Shown here one piece after another: positions 8,062 through 15,872 of a stretch of 35,683 nt of DNA (its first letter is position 1; each line of letters opens with the position of its first letter). The notes under the pieces are model-generated. The model saw only the letters and a list, made by a program, of their open reading frames with translations, had not been told where the DNA came from and ran no database searches. This stretch comes from Bacteroidales bacterium (GTDB lineage: Bacteria > Bacteroidota > Bacteroidia > Bacteroidales > TTA-H9): the NCBI GenBank assembly GCA_028689615.1, contig JAQVCV010000051.1, positions 1 to 35,683 on the forward strand, read 5' to 3'. A program made the translations under genes and the position numbers.

Positions 8062-8715
8062 TTACGCATCGTTTACTAAATCAATTACTTCCCACAAGGA
8101 TGGCACAGTTCTATAGGTCAATGACTTGATGACCGGGTCATGGTCGATTAAATCGGGCACACATATCACTGGAATATGGGCGTTGATGGCGGCTAGAATT
8201 CCATTTAGGGAATCTTCCAAGACCCAGGTTTGTTCCACATCGAGTTCAAAATGTTTGACGACTTCCAGAAAGATCGTCGGATTGGGTTTGCTTTGCACCA
8301 CCTCCTGGCCCGAAATAATGAAATCGAAGTATTCCGCGATCTCGCTCATCTTTAAAAATCCGGTGATCACTTCTCGATTTGACGACGATGCCACCGCCAT
8401 TTTGATTTGTCTTTCTTGTAAATGGTCAAGCAACTCGAATAGACCCGGTTTGACTGGCAAACCTTTCGTGGCAATATATTCCTGTTTGATTTGTTTAGTC
8501 AAACTTTTGATTTGTTCAAGCGGGTATTTTGGGCCAAATGCCTGAATTTGTAAATTACGATTATCGACTTCGCTGCGTCCGAGCATCTGGAGTCGGAATT
8601 CATGGCTGATGTGATAGCCGTAGCGGCTGGCGGCCTCAATCAAGGCCTGGCCGTTGATTTTTTCAGTGTCAAACATCAAGCCATCCATATCGAAGATTAC
8701 TAGTTTTGGTTGCAT
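8062..8715 (-). CDS. HAD-superfamily phosphatase, beta-phosphoglucomutase-like (copy A)
   Basis: The 217-residue protein shows the four HAD motifs in order: FDMDGLMFDTE with nucleophile D9 and acid/base D11, ASSSN (motif II) near 110, the lysine of QSKPNP (motif III) near 141, and VLEDSLNG (motif IV) near 165. The helical cap between motifs I and II (residues about 15-85) is C1 type, as in phosphoglycolate phosphatase and beta-phosphoglucomutase relatives. AAGGAG stands five bases before the ATG. It is co-directional with and next to a related HAD gene (copy B) inside the Amadori PTS operon. It may remove phosphate from a sugar phosphate made by the deglycases or detoxify a side product; the substrate is unknown. 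Confidence 0.88.
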   Translation of the reverse strand: MQPKLVIFDMDGLMFDTEKINGQALIEAASRYGYHISHEFRLQMLGRSEVDNRNLQIQAFGPKYPLEQIKSLTKQIKQEYIATKGLPVKPGLFELLDHLQERQIKMAVASSSNREVITGFLKMSEIAEYFDFIISGQEVVQSKPNPTIFLEVVKHFELDVEQTWVLEDSLNGILAAINAHIPVICVPDLIDHDPVIKSLTYRTVPSLWEVIDLVNDA

Positions 8716-8745
8716 ACGTTCTCCTTTAAATCAAAAAAAGGGTGG

Positions 8746-9390
8746 CTAGCCCTCTTTTAAAAACTCAATTACATTAGACAAGGATTTTAAAATAGCTACG
8801 GTTTGTTGCTTTTGCTCTGGCCCAGGCTCTAAAAGATCCGGCACCATGATACAGTCGATCTGGGCGTTGTATGCCCCTTGGACCCCATGGTACGAATCTT
8901 CGAGAATCAACGTCTGGGTTTTGGTGATGGCCATCTTGGCAATCACCCGGAGATAGATTTCGGGATCGGGCTTGCGGTTTTTGACCTCGTCGCCACAAAT
9001 GATGAAATCGAACTTGTCGAGAATCCCGATGTCTTGTAGATGTTTGTGGGCCATGGCCTTTCTTGTGGTTGTCGCCACCGCTTTTTTTATCTGGTTTCTT
9101 TCCAAATAATCCAAAAGTTCGAACAAGCCGACCTTGGGGTCAATGCCTTGTTCATTGATGTATTGCAGGCCTAGTTCGTGGGCTTCATCAATGTATTTTT
9201 TGGGGTCATGGTTGACCCAGCTAGCCACTTTGTCATAAACCGGCTGGCCCGAGATCCCCACCAACTCCCGGAAGCGCTCAATTCCAAAGTCATGAGAGTA
9301 TTTACGACCGACATCTTCCCAGGCCTGGGCCCATTTGGCCTCAGTGTCAAGCATCAACCCGTCCATGTCAAAGATTACCAGGTCATACAT
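8746..9390 (-). CDS. HAD-superfamily phosphatase, beta-phosphoglucomutase-like (copy B)
   Basis: The 214-residue protein carries FDMDGLMLDTE (D8, D10), ATTTRKA (motif II), the lysine of NRKPDP (motif III) and LEDSYHG (motif IV), the full HAD set with a C1 cap. I place the start at the ATG 9388-9390, whose first base is shared with the TGA of the upstream SIS gene, so translation is coupled; an upstream TTG at 9393 is less likely. It shares the overall plan of copy A and both sit in tandem, but motif II and the cap differ, so the two may have different substrates or act at successive steps. Confidence 0.88.
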   Translation of the reverse strand: MYDLVIFDMDGLMLDTEAKWAQAWEDVGRKYSHDFGIERFRELVGISGQPVYDKVASWVNHDPKKYIDEAHELGLQYINEQGIDPKVGLFELLDYLERNQIKKAVATTTRKAMAHKHLQDIGILDKFDFIICGDEVKNRKPDPEIYLRVIAKMAITKTQTLILEDSYHGVQGAYNAQIDCIMVPDLLEPGPEQKQQTVAILKSLSNVIEFLKEG

Positions 9391-10448
9391 CAAAATTTCT
9401 TGCTCCCCATCTTTTGGTGGAATTTGGGATCCATCGGTGTTGCCGGATCAATCCCTTTTTCCTGGGGCACGATCGCACACATGATTTCCACGGGGATGAC
9501 ATATTCAAAGATTGCAAAATCCGGATCATTGACAAAGTCAAAATGGAAATTGTTTTCATTGATTGCCACATTAGCCCCAACGGCATAAATATTATTGGTG
9601 TAATCATGGAGCACCTGGGCTAGTTGCATCAATTTGTCACTTTGGTGGTTGGAATCCAGGATGATAAGGAAGGATTTGGAGTTTATTGCATTGTAGATTC
9701 CATGGACAAATTCTTCAGCTTCATAACCGCTGACTGGAACGCGGATAGTTTCCAAAAGTTTCAAGGCGCCCTCAAGGACAGTCCCATAAAGTTCTTTGGA
9801 ACCAATCAGGCGGACTTCACTGGCATTGACGAAGTCTTCCTTGATTGTTTCCACCCAAACGATTGAATTAGTGATGATGTCCGGCATGTTGCTGATGGTT
9901 TTTTTCAGGCGGGCCAAAAGTTCTGCTTTTTTAGCCGGAGTGATGGTGTTGCGTTTTTGACCTATTTGTAATCCCAAAAGCATCAGGTTCAATATAGTGC
10001 AATGGAAGCCCTTGGTCTTGGCTCCGGCTTTTTCCTCGCCACAAGGAACCGTCGCCACGTAATTGGCCACCGTGTCAATGAACACGCCTGGATAACCGGC
10101 CATCGACAGCGTTTTGGCCTTTTGGCTTTGGGCGAGTTTCATCGCATTGTAAGTCGAATAGCTGCCCCCATCTTGGGAAATTCCAATCAAAAGGGTGTTG
10201 AGCCGGTCGTTGAAGGTGTTTTCGTTGATCAAGAAGGGATAAAGCACTTCAACTTGCAAACCGGTCACTTTTTCCAGGAAAGCTTTGGCACAGACACCGC
10301 CGTGGTAGCTGGTCCCACTGCCGGTGATGATGATTTTTTGGAGATTGTCATCCACCAGGGCTTGAGCCACTTCACCAAAGAGCTGGTCTTCATTGGTGAT
10401 CATGGCAAGCATTTTTGCTGGAGTTTCTTTTAAATAATCAATAATCAT
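9390..10448 (-). CDS. SIS-domain sugar isomerase/deglycase (GfrE-like, candidate glucoselysine-6-phosphate deglycase)
   Basis: The 352-residue protein has two SIS domains of the GlmS C-terminal type: IIITGSGTSYHGGVCAKAFL near residue 40, GISQDGGSYSTYNAMKLA near 90, and VRLIGSKELYGTVLEGALKL followed by GYEAEEFVHGIYNAI near 240. The last motif carries the Glu/His pair expected to act in ring opening and lysine release in deglycases. In the Salmonella gfr operon a mannose-family PTS is joined to two such enzymes, one for glucoselysine-6-phosphate and one for fructoselysine-6-phosphate; with the frlB-type gene also present, I assign this one by elimination to the other substrate. The start at 10448 follows the EIID stop by one base (TAAGATG); the longer upstream frame overlaps EIID and is rejected. 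N-terminal glutaminase is absent, so it is not GlmS. Confidence 0.82.
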   Translation of the reverse strand: MIIDYLKETPAKMLAMITNEDQLFGEVAQALVDDNLQKIIITGSGTSYHGGVCAKAFLEKVTGLQVEVLYPFLINENTFNDRLNTLLIGISQDGGSYSTYNAMKLAQSQKAKTLSMAGYPGVFIDTVANYVATVPCGEEKAGAKTKGFHCTILNLMLLGLQIGQKRNTITPAKKAELLARLKKTISNMPDIITNSIVWVETIKEDFVNASEVRLIGSKELYGTVLEGALKLLETIRVPVSGYEAEEFVHGIYNAINSKSFLIILDSNHQSDKLMQLAQVLHDYTNNIYAVGANVAINENNFHFDFVNDPDFAIFEYVIPVEIMCAIVPQEKGIDPATPMDPKFHQKMGSKKF

Positions 10449-10449
10449 C

Positions 10450-11253
10450 TTAAACCGTAAACATTCCCAAATATGATGCAATTATTCCAGCAATAATTAT
10501 CCCAATCAACAAGTAGTTGATGCTGATTTTCTTCTTAATCAGCCAGTACATCAACATGGTTGCTCCCAGCGACAAAGCTTGAGGCAAGATTGAATCGAGA
10601 ATTCCTTGGACGGAAACCGATTCATACGACCAGGCGAATTGAAGGTTGATCATTGAAGCCGTCATCGCCCCGACAACCATCAACCCGACAATTGACGCCC
10701 CAAAGGTGATTTTGTCCATCAGCCCGCCCGAAAGCTTTTCCAGAAATGAGCTCCCGGCCCTGTAGCCAATTTGTAAACCAAAATAACGCACCAGGATTGA
10801 CGGGATGTTGTAAGCGATGATTGAAGCGATCGGACCGATAATGCTGCCATTGGCGGCCAGGGAAACCCCCAAACCAGCGGCAATTACCTTAAAGGTTCCC
10901 CAGAAAAAAGAATCTCCAATCCCCGCCAATGGTCCCATCAATGAAGCTTTGACCGCATTGATTGATTGGACCGGAAAATTACCTGAGCTCTTCGCATTTT
11001 CTTCTTCCATTGAGGCGCTCAAGCCTAAACAGAAAGTTGCGCTTTGGGGCGTGGTGTTGAACAATTCCAAATGGCGCGAAAGAGCCTGCGCCATTTCGGG
11101 TGAACCTTCTTTATATAAGCGCCGCAGAATCGGCATCATTGACCAGGCATAACCCAAGCCCATTTGCCGTTCATAGTTCCATGAACCCTGGATCATGTGT
11201 GACCGCCAGAATACTTTGTTTAAATCTTTTTTGGTGATGTTATTTTCTGCCAT
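10450..11253 (-). CDS. PTS mannose-family EIID component
   Basis: The 267-residue protein opens MAENNITKKDLNKVFWRSH and has the family landmarks QGSWNYERQMGLGYAWSM, LFNTTPQ and SLMGPLAGIGDSFFWGT, then several hydrophobic segments to the C-terminus. EIID is unique to the mannose-type PTS and forms the membrane channel with EIIC. The ATG at 11251-11253 follows the EIIC stop after one base (TAAGATG) and is preceded by GAGG; the longer frame starting near 11376 would overlap EIIC by 120 bases and is rejected. Such PTS permeases import hexoses, amino sugars or Amadori products while phosphorylating C6. Confidence 0.95.
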   Translation of the reverse strand: MAENNITKKDLNKVFWRSHMIQGSWNYERQMGLGYAWSMMPILRRLYKEGSPEMAQALSRHLELFNTTPQSATFCLGLSASMEEENAKSSGNFPVQSINAVKASLMGPLAGIGDSFFWGTFKVIAAGLGVSLAANGSIIGPIASIIAYNIPSILVRYFGLQIGYRAGSSFLEKLSGGLMDKITFGASIVGLMVVGAMTASMINLQFAWSYESVSVQGILDSILPQALSLGATMLMYWLIKKKISINYLLIGIIIAGIIASYLGMFTV

Positions 11254-11254
11254 C

Positions 11255-12055
11255 TTAGAGTACCTCAATTCCATTTTCATTGATATAAGTGTCACCAGAT
11301 TCACCGTTTGAACCCGAATCCTTGTTGGAGTTGTTCCCTGAAAGTTGAGAGACAATGAATGCCAGACAAGTTGCAATCAAAGCTACTGCAATCAGATCAA
11401 TTCCCGAATAAGCGGCAATCAAAAATCCCAACGCGAAATATGGGGTAAGTTTTTTGGAAATCATCATGTTGATCAACAAGGCAAACCCTAATGCCGGCAA
11501 CAATGATGAGGCAATTTTCAATCCGTCGGTGATTTTAACAGGAATCGCATTTAGAATTGCGGAAACCGCATCGGAACCAAACATGATTGATAAAAAGACC
11601 GGAACAAAAACACTGATCATGTACAACGGTGCAGCAGCGACGTGGATCCGCGCCACACTTTTGGAATCCCCTTTACGGGCGAAACCATCGGCAATATGTT
11701 GGAACTGGGCATTGATGATTCGCACCAACACTCCCAAATATGAAGCCATTACGGCAATTGGAATCGCTAAAGTCAAAGCGGCTTCGGTTCCTTCCCCGGA
11801 AAGAATCCCAAAAGCACAAGCCACAATTGAACCGGTGACGATATCCGGTGGCGTCGCGGCGCCGATGGCCACATTGCCTAAGAATATCAACTCCAAAGAA
11901 GCTCCGATCAAGACCCCCGCTTGCAAATCCCCTAAAACCAAACCAACCAATGAACACATTACCAGCGGCCGGTCGATCATTGTGATCCCCAACCAACGCC
12001 CATCCATTACTCCTAGACAAGCGACCAAACCTAATAAGACTGCTTGAACAAACAT
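11255..12055 (-). CDS. PTS mannose/sorbose-family EIIC component
   Basis: The 266-residue membrane protein has about seven to eight hydrophobic segments. Family landmarks are LIGASLELIFLGNVAIGAATPPD (residues about 49-71) and GLKIASSLLPALGFALLINMM. AAAGGAGAG lies five bases before the ATG. After the last membrane segment it has an unusual Ser/Asn/Gly/Asp-rich tail of about 25 residues (SGNNSNKDSGSNGESGD), probably cytoplasmic. It lies between EIIA and EIID in the usual order, with tight spacing, and forms the translocation channel with EIID. Confidence 0.95.
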   Translation of the reverse strand: MFVQAVLLGLVACLGVMDGRWLGITMIDRPLVMCSLVGLVLGDLQAGVLIGASLELIFLGNVAIGAATPPDIVTGSIVACAFGILSGEGTEAALTLAIPIAVMASYLGVLVRIINAQFQHIADGFARKGDSKSVARIHVAAAPLYMISVFVPVFLSIMFGSDAVSAILNAIPVKITDGLKIASSLLPALGFALLINMMISKKLTPYFALGFLIAAYSGIDLIAVALIATCLAFIVSQLSGNNSNKDSGSNGESGDTYINENGIEVL

Positions 12056-12067
12056 AACTCTCTCCTT

Positions 12068-12466
12068 TTATTTGAATTGTGAATTGACATAAACCATTGA
12101 TTCTTTAGCCCGTTGCAGTGACGATTCGATTGCGGTTTTGGTATCATCTTCACCACAGAGCATAAATTCTAAAACTAAAGGCATTGACATTCCGGCAATC
12201 ACATGAATGTTGTCGTTTTGCAACATTCTTTGAGCCACGACATTGTTGACACTGCCTCCTAGCAAATCGGTAAATACTACTAATTCATCATGCGGTTGCA
12301 AGTTGGCGATTTCATCATCGATAATCTGGCTTAAAGCATCCGTGTCCTTGATCTGTTCGTGATAACAGCTTAAGGCATTGAGCTGCAAATCCCCCATTAA
12401 GAAGGTGATCGCATCTTTTAAACCATCGGCAAAACTGCCATGACTTGCTAAAAAAACTTTCTTCAT
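12068..12466 (-). CDS. PTS mannose-family EIIA component
   Basis: The 132-residue cytoplasmic protein begins MKKVFLASHGSFADGL, with H9 as the expected phosphorylation site that takes phosphate from HPr. FTDLLGGSVNNV and VIAGMSMPLVLE are conserved in EIIA-Man domains. AAGGGGAC precedes the ATG. It is separate from EIIB, as in many Firmicute mannose-type systems. The 204-base gap from the EIIB stop, with a hairpin at its upstream end, is the largest gap inside the operon and could set different expression of the two genes. Confidence 0.95.
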   Translation of the reverse strand: MKKVFLASHGSFADGLKDAITFLMGDLQLNALSCYHEQIKDTDALSQIIDDEIANLQPHDELVVFTDLLGGSVNNVVAQRMLQNDNIHVIAGMSMPLVLEFMLCGEDDTKTAIESSLQRAKESMVYVNSQFK

Positions 12467-12642
12467 TTCTCTGTCCCCTTTACATATCGCACTTATTTAA
12501 ATTCCCAAAATCTAGTATCCCCCTGCAGCCAGGCATATAATCAATAATTCTTGCCGCTAGGGCAACATAACAACAAACAAAAGTGCACACCAGGTAAAAC
12601 TAAATCCATAGTATCCTGATTGAAGCCTGGTTAAATTCTAGG

Positions 12643-12672
12643 AAGCAATCACCCAGTCATGGGTGGTTGCTT
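12643..12672 (-). repeat. Hairpin at the end of EIIB
   Basis: Thirteen-base arms (12643-12655 and 12660-12672) pair with a single mismatch around a four-base loop, and the downstream arm overlaps the EIIB stop codon. There is no T-run, so it is more likely a 3' mRNA-stabilising or processing structure, or a weak attenuator, than a full terminator. Confidence 0.55.
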
Positions 12673-13144
12673 ATTCGAGGACATTTTCCATCTTGGTACA
12701 GCTGGTACTTGGCAATTGTTGCATTTCCACTTTGACACCTGCGGCCATGATTGCTTTGGTGTCGCCAACTTCCTCAGGAGTCAGATAGACTGACAAATCG
12801 TACTTTTTCGACCCCGGTTTTTCGGCCACGTTGCCATAGTTGATCTTTGTGATTTCGGTGACTTCGCTGGCCAATCGCAAGGCTTCTTTGGTGTTGCCAC
12901 ATACCAACAAAACCGTTTTGCGGGCGTAACGGCCCCCGTTGATCATCCGGATGGCCTCCTTAGTTGGTAAAATCTCCAAGCCGACCCCCGCCGGCTTAGC
13001 CAAAGAGAGACTCATTTTCTTGAAGTCGTCCCCAGCCGTTTCATCATCGGCCACTACAATAAAGTCGATTCCATGATTGCGGGTCCAGGCAAATACCACC
13101 TGACCGTGCAACAAACGGTAATCCAAACGTACTAATTTAATCAT
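12671..13144 (-). CDS. PTS mannose/sorbose-family EIIB component
   Basis: The 157-residue cytoplasmic protein begins MIKLVRLDYRLLHGQVVFAW; H13 in the RLLHGQV motif is the phosphorylation site that accepts phosphate from EIIA and passes it to the sugar. Later landmarks are FIVVADDETAGDDF and GGRYARKTVLLVC. AGGAGGAAG stands ahead of the ATG. It follows the frlB-type gene by 39 bases, so the deglycase and EIIB come first in the transcript. This order, with both a deglycase and EIIB ahead of EIIA-EIIC-EIID, is unusual next to the standard ABCD order. Confidence 0.95.
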   Translation of the reverse strand: MIKLVRLDYRLLHGQVVFAWTRNHGIDFIVVADDETAGDDFKKMSLSLAKPAGVGLEILPTKEAIRMINGGRYARKTVLLVCGNTKEALRLASEVTEITKINYGNVAEKPGSKKYDLSVYLTPEEVGDTKAIMAAGVKVEMQQLPSTSCTKMENVLE

Positions 13145-13183
13145 ATATCTTCCTCCTGTTGTTTTGATAGTAATTATAGAGTA

Positions 13184-14152
13184 TTAATACTCTAATTTCC
13201 ACATGTAACGTCTTTTTGTCAGAGGATGGTTTCGGGCAATCGCCAATTGTTCAGCATAAACTCTTAACACGGCTCCAATAATCATCGGATTGAAGTATTC
13301 ACAGACTTTTGATGAGACCGCTGAGCTTAAACCATAATCTTTAGCATCAATCACTGTTGTTTTGGCATCGAAACGATTTAAGAAGTCCAAAGCACGGGAA
13401 TCCATTGGTCGGGTTCTTCCTTCATTCATCAACAAGATAAATGGCACGTCTTTGTCAACAATTTCAAATGGACCATGGAAGAATTCTCCATCATGGAATG
13501 ATCCTGAGTTTTTCCATTGCATTTCCATCAACAGACAAATTGAGAATGAGTAAGCCACATCCAAAGTCGCTCCTGATGACATCAGATAGATAACTTCATC
13601 ATCTTTATAGCTTAACGCGAATTTTTTAGCATCATCGATTACGCTGGTCACGGCATTGTCGATTAGGCCATAGATATCTTTGCTGGCTTGGATCATTGTT
13701 TCATAATCGCTGTAACCTTCATATTGGTTCAAGGCTTCCACGGCAATCAATAAGGCTTTGACCATTTTGTCAAACTTGTCTGAGTAGTTTGGATCCCATC
13801 CAAATTCCACCAGGTAGTTGCAAGCCTTCGCCAGAGCTGAGTTGCCATCATGAGTCACAGCAATGACATGAGCTCCTTTTTCCATCGCCAACTTTGAAGC
13901 CGCCACTGTTTCAGGAGTTGTCCCGCCAAGTGAACAAGTAACCACAATTGCATCGCTGTTACAACCTACTGGAGTCGCATATACAAACTCATTGGCTGTA
14001 TGGATACTGGTACGCAGTTGTTTGGCATTGTTTTCCAAAAAATACTTGGCTGGGTAAAGATCCGCTTGGGAAGCGCCACACCCGACAAAATAAACACTTT
14101 TCAAATTAGGGTTTTTCGTTTTGATTTCACTGATAATTTTTTTAATTTCCAT
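13184..14152 (-). CDS. frlB: Fructoselysine-6-phosphate deglycase (FrlB/GfrF-like)
   Basis: The 322-residue protein has the SIS fold and strong similarity by eye to Bacillus and enteric FrlB: VYFVGCGASQADLYPAKYF at the start, SLGGTTPETV, YSFSICLLMEMQW, HDGEFFHGPFEI (residues 220-231) and the near-diagnostic end RNHPLTKRRYMWKLEY. The Glu and His of GEFFHGP are the expected catalytic pair. It should split fructoselysine-6-phosphate into lysine and glucose-6-phosphate in the cytoplasm. Here no FrlD kinase is needed because the PTS delivers a phosphorylated substrate. It is the first gene of the operon, with GAGGAG seven bases before the ATG and a regulated promoter at 14208-14237. Other Amadori compounds or fructose-asparagine-like substrates cannot be excluded. 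Confidence 0.85.
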   Translation of the reverse strand: MEIKKIISEIKTKNPNLKSVYFVGCGASQADLYPAKYFLENNAKQLRTSIHTANEFVYATPVGCNSDAIVVTCSLGGTTPETVAASKLAMEKGAHVIAVTHDGNSALAKACNYLVEFGWDPNYSDKFDKMVKALLIAVEALNQYEGYSDYETMIQASKDIYGLIDNAVTSVIDDAKKFALSYKDDEVIYLMSSGATLDVAYSFSICLLMEMQWKNSGSFHDGEFFHGPFEIVDKDVPFILLMNEGRTRPMDSRALDFLNRFDAKTTVIDAKDYGLSSAVSSKVCEYFNPMIIGAVLRVYAEQLAIARNHPLTKRRYMWKLEY

Positions 14153-14181
14153 CTTTTTCTCCTCATTTCTTACACTTGATT

Positions 14182-14201
14182 AAGACGTCTTATAACATCT
14201 T
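14182..14201 (-). promoter_or_regulatory. Candidate GntR operator 1 (downstream of the operon promoter)
   Basis: AAGACGT-CTTATA-ACATCTT is an inverted repeat with six of seven arm positions paired. It lies just after the -10 of the frlB promoter, where a bound repressor would block clearance. The core TTATAACA is shared with 14216-14234 and 8022-8042. Confidence 0.5.
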
Positions 14202-14207
14202 GAATAC

Positions 14208-14237
14208 ATCATAATACAACTTATAACAAGTTGTCAA
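14208..14237 (-). promoter_or_regulatory. Promoter of the Amadori PTS/deglycase operon
   Basis: On the minus strand a consensus TTGACA (14232-14237) and TATGAT (14208-14213) are 18 bases apart, about 60 bases before the frlB start codon. The perfect palindrome at 14216-14234 covers the spacer and the edge of the -35, so the promoter is clearly built for repression. Confidence 0.75.
14216..14234. promoter_or_regulatory. Candidate GntR operator 2 (perfect palindrome in the promoter)
   Basis: ACAACTT-ATAAC-AAGTTGT has seven-base arms that pair exactly. It lies between the -35 and -10 of the frlB promoter. GntR-family dimers bind short palindromes of this size, and the shared TTATAACA core ties it to the site in front of the gntR gene. 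Confidence 0.6.
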
Positions 14238-14698
14238 TGGAATCCCTAACATTTTTAATTTTTTTTGTTTTCGTAACATAATAAAGTATTCTTGGAGATT
14301 AGTTAATATTAAGTCGGCTAAACCATATATGCTTAAGTTAATTAACTCTAACGGATTTTTTAAATAGAGAAAAAAATATTAATATCCCGTCTTCATCTAT
14401 GTCATTGACCTTATATTGTCTGGAACAATAAAAAATTAGATCTAATTTTCACAACGCAGACTTGTGTTTTAGTTACTTATTTTAATCACAATAACGATTT
14501 GGGATGTTAAATTAGCCATAGTCTTTTCTAACTGTTTTTTACTAGCAAGTACTTGGAATAGCAACGAGATCCCGTTGTATTAACCGCAACTATCTATCTG
14601 TTTCAATCAATAATCTAACATCTTATAACATAGCATTGATAGGTATCGTACCTTATGCGTACTGTGATATTATTTTACCAAACCCGGCGGGACTTTAT
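14238..14698. other. AT-rich intergenic region without a gene
   Basis: I see no coding region here. It is notably AT-rich and lies between the operon promoter and the transposase relic. One more copy of the operator core, ACATCTTATAACATAG, is at 14618-14633, some 400 bases upstream of the promoter; it could be an auxiliary repressor site or chance. Confidence 0.5.
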
Positions 14699-15872
14699 AT
14701 GCGGGTGAAAATCACGAAATCCTAAAATGCCACATCGCTTTATATAATCAAGGATATCTTCATCAACAACAAGCGGACCACCGCCATCCAGAAAAAACTC
14801 GGAACGATGGAGCACCTGATGGCAATGCTCAACCTGAGTGAAGAGGAGGTCGTTGACTGGGCCCAAAACGAGGCCAAAAAACTTGCCCGACTCGAGAACC
14901 AAAACTGCTGCGAAATAGCCATAACCCTTGCCACAACACCCGATTTGCCATCACTCCATTCTAAAAATGTCGGCTATCTTTTTCTCAAGGAAACCTATTA
15001 TCTCCTTGGCTTGGACCGGGTCTGTGAAACCTTCGGCCCGATGCATGGTTTGTCGAGTAACTTGAGCTAAATTTTCGAGTTGCTTGTGTATACCCGGATA
15101 CTTTATCCAACATCCAGCCCCGGCGCTATCAACCTGAACCGTGGCTTCGTGGAGCGCTTCGATGTTTCGCACCTAGATGTCCACCGCACCGTTGCCTTTC
15201 TTGAAAAAACTGCGAGCCGTTTTTGAATCAGCTGTTGTGCAAAAATGGCGAACTCGATTAAAGCATGAACCAAATTATCTTTTATGAATAGTCCGATTTC
15301 CCCCTTGACGGTGGCGACAATTTCGATGGATCCAAACCGGCATCCCTCCTTGTATGTCGCGAAAACGGTTTGAATGTCTCTTCGAACCCCTTTTTTCTCC
15401 GGTTCAAGAACCTCTTCAACAGCCGATCCCATCTGGTTTGCATGAGGCCCGAAAAGCTCCCGGAAGAGCTAGCAGATTGGGCCCATGATATGGAGGGCTG
15501 GAAGCTGCCCGGCACGACTGCCGTTTGAAAATTGAAGAGTCGTTGGGGCTGATTAAAAACGACTTCATAGTCAAATCACAGACCGGCCAAACAAAGGCCC
15601 GGATCAAGGCCCATTTTCTCATCTGTTTTATGGCGCTAATGATCGAGCACAGCCTCGAATCCAGGCTAGGCGGGCCTGCTTTTAAGAGCAACTGGAAAAA
15701 AGCCCTCAAGAACATGAATGTTGTAGCCTTGAAGGATGCCGCCTACCTGCCCAATTTCGAAGCCACCAGCATCACCGACCGGCTCAACCAGACAAGCAAC
15801 CTCGATTTTTATCGGGAGATGATCACCCCGGAGCAAATGAAAATGATGATAACCAAGATCACAAACAAATAG
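14699..15872 (+). pseudogene. Decayed IS1634-family transposase (relic 2)
   Basis: Broken frames on the plus strand spell an IS1634-type transposase in order. The N-terminus is MRVKITKS, a stop, then ATSLYIIKDIFINNKRTTAI and QKKLGTMEHLMAMLNLSEEE. The middle reads VGYLFLKETYYLLGLDRVCE and LVYTRILYP, then LPEELADWAHDMEGWKLPGT. The C-terminus reads ARIKAHFLICFMALMIEHSL and later NMNVVALKDAAYLPNF, with MITPEQMKMMITK near the end and a stop at 15870-15872. Several stops and frameshifts break it, and the central part (about 15070-15420), where the catalytic acidic residues should lie, is scrambled or deleted. It is a different member from relic 1 but has the same orientation. Confidence 0.82.

Noticed and set aside
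10449-10481. Longer N-terminus for the second deglycase
   Set aside because: The extension overlaps the EIID end, and the ATG one base after the EIID stop repeats the TAAGATG junction used at the EIIC/EIID border.
11454-12047. Long plus-strand open frame of 197 codons
   Set aside because: It lies antisense to the EIIC gene, which has clear family motifs and a ribosome site; the frame is a codon-bias shadow.
12480-12590. A 36-codon GTG-start frame on the minus strand between EIIB and EIIA
   Set aside because: It lacks a ribosome site, and its sequence shows no known small-protein pattern.
14807-15872. Plus-strand frames of 87 and 115 codons taken as separate small genes
   Set aside because: They are the N- and C-terminal parts of one broken transposase, not independent genes.
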